Of a stretch of 64,000 nucleotides of DNA, positions 17,437 through 24,279 are shown piece by piece; the first letter of the stretch is position 1; every line of letters starts with the position of its first letter. Source of the DNA: Mycobacterium conspicuum (lineage in GTDB: Bacteria > Actinomycetota > Actinomycetes > Mycobacteriales > Mycobacteriaceae); contig NZ_AP022613.1 of the NCBI RefSeq assembly GCF_010730195.1, forward strand, positions 1,984,001-2,048,000, read 5' to 3'. The translations under genes were made by a program, and so were the position numbers. The notes below the pieces were generated by a model. The model made no database searches. It had not been told where the DNA came from and saw only the letters and a list, made by a program, of their open reading frames with translations.

Positions 17437-17452
17437 AATAGTGTCCACTATT
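17437..17452. promoter_or_regulatory. Inverted repeat AATAGTG-TC-CACTATT
   Basis: A perfect 7+7 inverted repeat with a 2-base centre in the 128-bp region between the TetR gene (start 17363) and the small membrane ORF (start 17492). This is the expected operator for divergent autoregulation. Confidence 0.65.
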
Positions 17453-17491
17453 AACGCGGTCGTGGTGCTGGTTCGGCGAAAGGGTGTGGGT

Positions 17492-17608
17492 ATGGGCGCA
17501 GTCATCATGCTCGGCACGCTGCTCGGGTTGATCATCGTGATCTTCGGGCTGGTCTGTTATTTCGACCCCGAAGCGCGCCGCCGTTCGGGTCAAGAAACCA
17601 CGTCATGA
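17492..17608 (+). CDS. Small single-pass membrane protein, 38 aa
   Basis: ATG 17492 follows GAAAGGGTG. The product has one strong transmembrane helix (about residues 3-24, VIMLGTLLGLIIVIFGLVCY) and a short charged tail (DPEARRRS). Its TGA overlaps the ATG of the downstream AveC-like gene (ATGA at 17605-17608), so the two are coupled. It may be a small partner subunit of the AveC-like protein; that is inference from arrangement. Not recognised as a named family. Confidence 0.65.
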   Translation: MGAVIMLGTLLGLIIVIFGLVCYFDPEARRRSGQETTS

Positions 17609-18390
17609 CGACCGAGCTGACGCCGTTGCTGATGGCGGCCAATGCCTTCGGCTGGCTGAGCGGCATCGGGTTCACCGTCACCGGGATCTATCTGAGCGTT
17701 CGCCGCCGCCGGTTGCACCCGCTGCTTCTTCTGTGCATCTCGGCGATCTCGTTCTCATGGATCGAAGCCCCGTACGACTGGGCGATGTATGCGCAATTTC
17801 CGCCGGCACTTCCACGCATGCCGTCGTGGTGGCCGTTGAACATGACCTGGGGCGGGCTGCCCTCGTCGGTGCCCCTGGGATACATCGGCTACTTCTGCAT
17901 TCCGGCCGTCGTCGGCGCCGCACTGGGGCGCGGGCTGAGCGCACGGTTCAACTGGCGCAGGCCGATCACGCTGCTGGCCGTGGGCCTGGCCGTCGGGTTC
18001 TGCTGGGCCTTGCTGTTCAACGGGGGCCTGGGCGCCCGAATCGGCGTCTTCTACTACGCCTACGTGATCCCCGGACTGGGACTCTTCGAGGGGGCCCTGC
18101 ACCAGTACCCGATCTATGACGCCATCGCGATGGGTATTCAGATGATGGTCTTCACCTATCTGTTGGGCCGGACGGATCCGCAAGACCGCAATGTCATCGA
18201 GATGTGGGCCGACCGGCTCTCTAAGACCAAATTGCAGTCGGCGGCGCTGTCTGCCGTCGCCGTCATCGTCATCGGAAACGTCCTCTACAGCAGCGTTTTC
18301 GCCCCCCACCTCCTGACCAAACAGATGGGTTACGTGACCTCCGGTCCCGATGTGCAATTGTTCCCCGGCGTGCCGAACCAACCCAGGTAG
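17605..18390 (+). CDS. AveC-family (spirocyclase-like) membrane protein 3
   Basis: A 261-residue polytopic membrane protein of the AveC-type family, shorter than the two copies at 2-4 kb and clearly divergent from them. It retains the family aromatic block WIEAPYDWAMYAQFPPALPR, with WWPLNMTWGG and PLGYIGYF after it, and GVFYYAYVIPGL downstream. About six hydrophobic segments span the protein. It is coupled to the 38-aa membrane ORF upstream, and a P450 starts 13 bp after its stop. The gene pair AveC-P450 suggests joint action on one lipophilic substrate. Reaction unproven. Confidence 0.75.
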   Translation: MTTELTPLLMAANAFGWLSGIGFTVTGIYLSVRRRRLHPLLLLCISAISFSWIEAPYDWAMYAQFPPALPRMPSWWPLNMTWGGLPSSVPLGYIGYFCIPAVVGAALGRGLSARFNWRRPITLLAVGLAVGFCWALLFNGGLGARIGVFYYAYVIPGLGLFEGALHQYPIYDAIAMGIQMMVFTYLLGRTDPQDRNVIEMWADRLSKTKLQSAALSAVAVIVIGNVLYSSVFAPHLLTKQMGYVTSGPDVQLFPGVPNQPR

Positions 18391-18403
18391 TGAAAGAGGA
18401 TCT

Positions 18404-19609
18404 GTGATCAGCAATCGATCTGCGGAGCTATACTACGACCCGTTCGACTATGACATCGATGACGATCCGTATCCCGTGTGGAAGCGGATGCGCGCCGAAG
18501 CGCCACTGTACTTCAACGACAAGTACGGCTTTTATGCGTTGAGCCGCTACGACGATGTCGCGCAAGCGCTTCCGGACTGGCAGACCTATCGCTCCGGACG
18601 GGGCACTACCGCAGACATCTTGTTCAGCGGCCTCGAAGTTCCGCCAGGAATCCTGCTGTTCGAGGATCCTCCGCTGCACGACTTGCACCGTCGCCTGCTG
18701 TCACGCGTTTTCACCCCACGGCGCATGCTGGCCGTAGAAAGCCTGGTGCGTGACTTCTGTTCTCGCGCACTGGATCCGCTGCGCGACGCCGAGGGCTTCG
18801 ACTTCGTCGCCGATCTCGGTGCAATCATGCCGATGCGCACCATCGGCTATCTGCTCGGCATCCCCGAAGAAGGCCAACAGCGCATCCGCGACCGCAACGA
18901 CACCAGCATCACTGTTGGATCGCAGCATGAAGACACCGGCGGCGTCAGCGCGACCATCTTTGAGGACTCGATCGCATTGTTCGCCGAATACATCGAGTGG
19001 CGAGCGACCCATCCCTCCGACGACTTGATGACCGACCTACTTAGCGCCGAGGTCCAAGAACACGACGGATCCCGGCGACGGCTTGAGCGCACCGAAGTCC
19101 TCGCCTACACCGCCATGATCGCCGGCGCCGGCAACGAGACCACCGCACGCCTGATCGGTTTCATGGGCCAGCTGCTAGGGGAACATCCCGATCAACGACG
19201 TCAACTCGCCGCCGACCCGGCCCTGATTGGCTCAGCAGTGGAGGAGACCTTGCGCTACGAACCGCCCTCACCCGTCCAAGCCCGCTACGTTGCACGCGAC
19301 ACCGAACTCTACGGACGCACCGTGACCGAAGGCTCCTACATGTTGCTGCTCAACGGCTCAGCCAACCGTGACGAAACCAAGTTCACCGACCCCGACCGCT
19401 ACGACATCCACCGCAAAGGCGGTCATCTCAGCTTCGGACAAGGAGTGCACTTTTGTCTTGGCTCAGCCCTAGCGCGACTCGAGGCACGAGTCGCCTTCGA
19501 GGAGGTCCTCAAGCGATGGACCGACTGGACCGTCGACTACGACAACGCAAGCAGAGCCCACACCTCCAGCGTCCGAGGATGGGCACGCCTTCCGGTCACA
19601 ACCGTTTAG
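18404..19609 (+). CDS. Cytochrome P450
   Basis: A 401-residue P450. GTG 18404 follows AAAGAGGA and lies 13 bp after the AveC-like stop. The I-helix motif is AGAGNETT (240-247), ExxR is ETLR (281-284), and the heme loop FGQGVHFCLG (344-353) has Cys351. It is the only P450 of the window on the plus strand and is the last gene of the unit under the 17437 palindrome. Substrate unknown; no redox partner nearby. Confidence 0.9.
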   Translation: MISNRSAELYYDPFDYDIDDDPYPVWKRMRAEAPLYFNDKYGFYALSRYDDVAQALPDWQTYRSGRGTTADILFSGLEVPPGILLFEDPPLHDLHRRLLSRVFTPRRMLAVESLVRDFCSRALDPLRDAEGFDFVADLGAIMPMRTIGYLLGIPEEGQQRIRDRNDTSITVGSQHEDTGGVSATIFEDSIALFAEYIEWRATHPSDDLMTDLLSAEVQEHDGSRRRLERTEVLAYTAMIAGAGNETTARLIGFMGQLLGEHPDQRRQLAADPALIGSAVEETLRYEPPSPVQARYVARDTELYGRTVTEGSYMLLLNGSANRDETKFTDPDRYDIHRKGGHLSFGQGVHFCLGSALARLEARVAFEEVLKRWTDWTVDYDNASRAHTSSVRGWARLPVTTV

Positions 19610-20039
19610 CCCGCCCGCGCCGCGCTGCGCAGCTTGAAACGGCGCTGCAGTCCTTACGGGAAGTCGATCCGCGGTGTGTCTCTACGAAACCGTGTCCCGA
19701 GCGCCGGGCGGTCAACGGGGCGCGGATTCGCTCGTGCCCGAACGCCTGGGGCCGACCATCGCACAGTGGATGAGTCTCTACACCGAGGTGGCTCGCCCGC
19801 GCTCCCGGATCTTCTCGCGGTGACGTTCGCGGCTGAGTCGTCTGCAACGGTTCAACGCCTACCAAAGGATCAGTAACTACATCCGCGAGCACAGGTCGAC
19901 CAAATATTTGTCCGCAATCGTCCCTCTGGGTCAGATATGACCCATCGCAAACGGTATGAACGGCTGAGGCGGCGCTGTCCCTTGAACCAAACATCTGTTC
20001 CGACTACAGTGCCTTAGGAAGCCGAGAACAGGGCGGGCA
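19610..20039. other. Gene-free stretch with decayed coding traces and two esterase-promoter motifs
   Basis: No intact gene. A plus-strand open stretch about 19830-19938 (LSRLQRFNAYQRISNYIREH, then a stop) looks like a decayed 3' end of an unidentified gene. Near the right end lie two copies of one motif: ACCAAATATTTGTCCG at 19899-19914, containing the palindrome CAAATATTTG, and ACCAAACATCTGTTCCG at 19986-20002, which lies 38 bp before the esterase ATG. A third copy lies at 1186-1202. Confidence 0.5.
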
Positions 20040-21173
20040 ATGACAGTGAAGCCTCGTTTACTGCCAGGGCTCCTCCGTATCACATCAGGCGAGGCTATGG
20101 CACGCAGGCAGCCCAACAGCCGCTCTGCCGCGGTGACCAACACGGCCCTTCGTATCGGTGTCATGGTCATGCCGTGGATCCCGCCGTGGCTCAAACGCCT
20201 CCTCGCTGGCCGCAGAAGGGTCACCATCGACGGCAACACTCTTGACAGCACGCTTCAATTGATACTGGCCGCCCAACGACGCACACGCACGGGCGGCCTG
20301 TCGGCTGCTGGCGATCCAGGAATCGCCCGCGCCCTGATGCGCAACTCGCACTCGGTGATGGGCACCCACGTCGCCGTCCCCACCACCGACCTCACGATTC
20401 CGGGTCCCGACCGCCCCCTGCGGACGCGACACTACCGACCGACCCTCGCGGGAGCGGCCCCACTGCTTGTCTTCTTCCACGGCGGTGGTTTTGTCGTCGG
20501 CGACATTGAATCCCACGACGGACTGTGCCGGATGATCTGCAAAGACGCCGCGATACATGTGTTGTCGGTGGACTACCGGCGCGCGCCTGAACACAAGGCC
20601 CCAGCCGCGGTCGACGACTGCGTCGCGGCCTATCGCTGGGCACTTGGACACGCTGCCGCACTGGGCGCCGACCCATCCCGAATCGGCGTTGGCGGCGACA
20701 GCGCGGGCGGAAATCTAGCGGCGCTGGTCGCGCTGCGCAGCCGCGACGAGGGTATTGGGCAACCGGCGCTGCAGGTGCTGCTCTATCCGAGCCTCGACCT
20801 GTCCGCGGAAACCCGGTCGCGCACCCTGTTCTCGGACGGATTCTTCCTGTCCAAGCAGGACATGGACTGGTTCAAAGAGTTGTATCTGGACGGCGCCGGC
20901 CTGGCAGCCGACGATGCGCGGGTATCGCCACTGAAGGCCGCCGACCTATCCGGCCTGGCACCGGCCCTGGTGCTCACCGCGGGATTCGATCCACTGCGCG
21001 ACGAGGGAAACGAATACGCCACGGCATTACGCTCGGCCGGTGTCAGCGTAGACCACCGCCAGTTCGATGCACTTACACACGGCTTTGCCAGTCTCGCCCC
21101 CTTCGGAGGCGGCAGCGCCGATGCTATCGCGGCCACCATCTCGGCCATCCGCGCCCACCTCAGCCGCGCCTGA
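20040..21173 (+). CDS. HSL-family esterase/lipase, LipN-like
   Basis: A 377-residue carboxylesterase of the hormone-sensitive-lipase family, strongly resembling M. tuberculosis LipN (shared segments VMPWIPPWLKR, RVTIDGNTLDSTLQL and SGLAPALVLTAGFDPLRDEG). The oxyanion motif is HGGGFV (about 147-152), the nucleophile is in GDSAGG (about 220-225), the acid Asp in GFDPLRDE, and the His in LTHGF. It hydrolyses short-to-medium acyl esters. The two upstream ACCAAAYATYTGTYCCG-type motifs probably regulate it. Another hydrolase with the same motif lies at 254-1136. Confidence 0.9.
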   Translation: MTVKPRLLPGLLRITSGEAMARRQPNSRSAAVTNTALRIGVMVMPWIPPWLKRLLAGRRRVTIDGNTLDSTLQLILAAQRRTRTGGLSAAGDPGIARALMRNSHSVMGTHVAVPTTDLTIPGPDRPLRTRHYRPTLAGAAPLLVFFHGGGFVVGDIESHDGLCRMICKDAAIHVLSVDYRRAPEHKAPAAVDDCVAAYRWALGHAAALGADPSRIGVGGDSAGGNLAALVALRSRDEGIGQPALQVLLYPSLDLSAETRSRTLFSDGFFLSKQDMDWFKELYLDGAGLAADDARVSPLKAADLSGLAPALVLTAGFDPLRDEGNEYATALRSAGVSVDHRQFDALTHGFASLAPFGGGSADAIAATISAIRAHLSRA

Positions 21174-21180
21174 CCCGAAA

Positions 21181-21205
21181 ACCGGCGCATTATGCCAACG
21201 CCGGT
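21181..21205 (+). terminator. Possible intrinsic hairpin after the esterase
   Basis: ACCGGCG and CGCCGGT form a perfect 7-bp stem around an 11-nt loop, starting 8 bp after the esterase stop. There is no T-run, as is common for mycobacterial hairpin terminators. Confidence 0.4.
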
Positions 21206-21339
21206 CCCCGCAGCCCAGCACTGCAAAACACGACTACAACCACCGCCGCCCACATTCGCCCTGGCCCGCCACCCACCTACCAACCCACTACGCAGCCCCG
21301 ATGAGTGAGGGCCCCGCTCATCGTGGACGCTCAACACGC

Positions 21340-22045
21340 TGGTGAACCGCAATCGGAGGACCCATCTGTGATGTCGAAGCTGGCAGTAGTGACCGGCGGG
21401 GCTTCCATGTCGACGGGTGGGATGTCTCCGCAGTATTGGTAGCGGCGGCGGTGGTTGAACCAATTGACCCATTCGGCGGTGGCCAGTTCGACTTCTTCGA
21501 TGGTGCGCCAGGGCTTGCAGGGTTTGATCAGCTCGGTTTTGTACAGCCCGTTGATCGTACGGGCCAGAGCGTTGTCGTAGTGGCGAACGCCCCGACCGAG
21601 GGTTGGATTCCCGCTTCGGCGAGTCGTTCGGTGAACCGGATCGAAGTGTACTGGGCCGCGATCTGTATGGTGGACGACATCTTCAGGTCGAACACGCCCT
21701 CTAGCGACGGGTCCAGATGGCCTGCTCGATCGCGTCGAGCACCATCGAAGTCGCCATCGTCGCCGCGACCCGCCTGCCCAGGATCCGCCGGGCGTAGGCG
21801 TCAACGACGAAGACGACGTCGGCGAACCCCGACCAGGTCGACACGTAGGTCAGATCGGCCATCCATAGCCGATTGGGTGCCGGCGGCCCAAACCGATGCC
21901 CAGCAAGATCAGCCGGACGCGCTGCGACTGGATCGGCAACTGTTGTCTTGCGGGCTTTGCCGCGGGTCGCCCCGGACAGGCCGAGTTCGGCCATCAACCG
22001 CTCGACGGTGCAACAGGCGGTGCCGCCTGGAGGATCCGCACGGCG
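21340..22045 (-). mobile_element. IS6110-like IS3-family transposase remnant
   Basis: Translated on the minus strand, this stretch gives the catalytic half of an IS3-family OrfB close to IS6110. It reads ERLMAELGLSGATRGKARKT, then RFGPPAPNRLWMADLTYVST (first DDE Asp), a middle part in another frame (IRFTERLAEAGIQPSVGA), then NALARTINGLYKTELIKP (catalytic Glu region altered) and WFNHRRRYQYCGDIPPVD. At least three frameshifts are present. OrfA and clear terminal inverted repeats are missing. It is a dead insertion at the right end of the decayed island. Confidence 0.85.
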
Positions 22046-23465
22046 CTAGGCCCAAATGCGCCAGAGTTCTTCCAGTGCCGCTGGACCGGCGGCGCTCCCC
22101 GAGCAGATCCGGGAATTGCTGCGGCTACATCACGCAAGGGTTTACATCATCTCTGGTCATGCCGGCCGCTCGTGCCTACGGATCACAGCTTCAATTTCAT
22201 CCGCTCCGCATCCGCCGCGCCGCTCGTATCGCGTGTTCTGAACCCCCAAGATTGGTCCAGTTCGTCCAGCTTGACCAGCATGAACGTCTGGCTTCTGACT
22301 TCGCCTCAGCTTCACACGCGGAAGGTCGCTGGTTCGATCCCAGCCGGGACCACCCAGATCAGTGCAGGTAGTGCGTTCAGATGTCGCACACCACGCCAGT
22401 GAGCGGCGGCCACTGCTCCGTCATTGTGAATCTGACGTGTGCTTCATTTCGTCACTTCGTTCTGTTAGTCGGCCTTAGTTGAGGCCCGCAAGTGACACCG
22501 GTCACGGCTGAACGCGAATTATGCAGCACCGCTCAAGGAGGGCTCAGCGGCGCACCGAGGGTCGCGGCCTGGCCGGTGAAATCGCACGTCCGTCGCGTAA
22601 ACGAGACCGAATGTCTATGTCGTCGTTGTCCGGCGTGCGTCGTATTAAACACATGCCTAACGTTGGCGAGCGGTCGCGAATCCTGTTGCAACACAGGAAC
22701 AGACAGTACATATGCACCGCTGACGCACACCGGCCTTGTTAATCCGATGCTGGCGGTACCCCATTCGGCCGAGCATTGGGTAGTCGGTGGTATTGGATCG
22801 CAGTTGTACATTTATTGGATGTGAATTTAGCCGATGCATCGCCCGCCAACATCCGAACAATAGCGACGCCCTCGCCGCGAATGGTACAGCTTAGTATGAA
22901 CAATACCCGGCGGTGAATTCATTACTGTCGCGGCGAATACCGATCGGAACTCGCAGAAGGGCGAGGCTGGCCTCCGACCGGTCCATGAGGTCGAGCCGGC
23001 GGGTGGAGTCCTGACCCGCTCAACGCGAAAATTGCAGTTCGCGTCATGCGGCGCCGCGAGCAGCAAAAGGCCAGCGACCTGCTTAACCTCGTCGGCTCTC
23101 GGATGGCGCCATCGCCCAAGCGGCACCAGCGAGCCAGAGGCCCAGCCGCTGCGCAGTGCTCGGCAAGCGATGGGATCCCCATCGGCGAAGTTCACGGGTC
23201 GCACCATTGCGACGCGGCCGCCTCTTTCGACTTAAAAATTACCGTGGCAGGGGCTAGTGAAACGCCTTGCGATTTGTAATAGGATGACTCGCGGTCCCTC
23301 GCCATTTGCATTCTTGCGTCTGAATGTCGGCAAAAGAAAGGAAACACGAGGGCACGAGAATACGGCGAGGACAAAGTTTGCGGATAACTGGAAAGTCATC
23401 CCATACGTATCAAAAGCGCCGGATTCACCAACCTGAAGTCGGCGCCCGACACCCGAAGGACGCCC
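22046..23465. other. 1.4-kb stretch without a convincing gene
   Basis: Between the IS remnant and the next gene I see no ORF with credible codon use, domain or ribosome-binding site. The longest open stretch (22492-22824, plus) has a Cys-rich, low-complexity product unlike neighbouring proteins. The base composition looks AT-richer than the flanks, especially 22380-22480 and 22620-22920. It holds the tRNA-Val 3' half at 22306-22354. Confidence 0.5.
22306..22354 (+). tRNA. tRNA-Val(CAC) 3' half, likely an integration scar
   Basis: The stretch folds as the 3' part of a tRNA. Anticodon stem TCAGC/GCGGA has one mismatch around the loop TTCACAC (anticodon CAC, Val). The variable loop is AGGTC, the T-arm is GCTGG-TTCGATC-CCAGC, and the acceptor strand is CGGGACC with discriminator A and CC. 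No D-arm or 5' acceptor strand (expected GGTCCCG) is found upstream. Tandem loss of the 5' half with a preserved 3' end is typical of an att site left by an integrase that used a tRNA gene. Confidence 0.65.
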
Positions 23466-24218
23466 ATGACCGTCGCCCCGCTCGACACCCTCAATCTCGA
23501 CGGATTCCGTCTTAGCAAGCCCCTGACCTGGCATGATCCGGACATCGACTGCACGTTGGTGATTTCGCAGCCGGCCGCTGACCCTGACCTGTGGGCTCAG
23601 TACTCGGTCGGTGCGCACCTCAGCTATACCCGGCACGGCGTCGAATGTGCGCTCGACACCGATGCACTGCGCACTGGATCCGACACCCTCGTGTACTTCG
23701 CGGTGCTCGATAACACCGGACAAATGATCGCCGGCGTGCGCGGCATTGGACCACTACGGTCGGCCGACGACTCGCACGCAGTCATCGAATGGGCGGGACA
23801 GCCCAGCCAGCAAGCCGTCCGCGACATGATCAATGACCGCATTCCGTTTGGCGTTGTGGAGATGAAGTCGGCATGGGTGATCGAGGAGGCGGATCATGAC
23901 CGGGGTCTTGCCGCGGCGCTGGCCCGCAGCGCCGGCCATGTGACCGCGCTGCTCGACGTCCAATTTTGCATGGCCACCGCGGCCGCGTATGTACTTAACC
24001 GGTGGCGTTCGTCCGGAGGTGTGGTGGCAGGCATCCCCGCGGCGCCCTACCCGAACGAGCGCTACCAAACCAAGATGATGTGGTGGGACCGAAGCGATTT
24101 CGTGAACCATGCATTAGATCCACGGCAGGTTGCCAAAATCCTCACCGAGACAGCGTATTTGATTCAAGAGTATGACCGCCAGCGCGAGACCGAAAGCCGT
24201 CTCTTTAACAGAGCATGA
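23466..24218 (+). CDS. Unknown 250-aa protein, possible GNAT/N-acyl amino acid synthase fold
   Basis: A 250-residue protein with good codon use and ATG 23466. I do not recognise a named family with certainty. It has a hydrophobic strand with a charged turn (LVYFAVLDNTGQMIAGVRGIGPL) followed by an acidic stretch and VVEMKSAWVI, and later AAPYPNERYQTKMMWWDR. This order of an environmental R-x-x-G strand, an E-x-x-R-type helix and a PxxRY segment recalls autoinducer-synthase/FeeM-like acyltransferases, which is an inference. It is convergent with the GGDEF-EAL gene next door, so it may belong to the same signalling locus. Confidence 0.5.
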   Translation: MTVAPLDTLNLDGFRLSKPLTWHDPDIDCTLVISQPAADPDLWAQYSVGAHLSYTRHGVECALDTDALRTGSDTLVYFAVLDNTGQMIAGVRGIGPLRSADDSHAVIEWAGQPSQQAVRDMINDRIPFGVVEMKSAWVIEEADHDRGLAAALARSAGHVTALLDVQFCMATAAAYVLNRWRSSGGVVAGIPAAPYPNERYQTKMMWWDRSDFVNHALDPRQVAKILTETAYLIQEYDRQRETESRLFNRA

Positions 24219-24279
24219 CGGCGCCGGGCGGCCACGCCGTCCACCGACATGCCGGATGGAACAGACCGCGGGGACTTCG

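Noticed and set aside
22492..22824. 110-codon plus-strand ORF in the gene-poor region
   Set aside because: Cys-rich, atypical codon use, no ribosome-binding site and no recognised domain.
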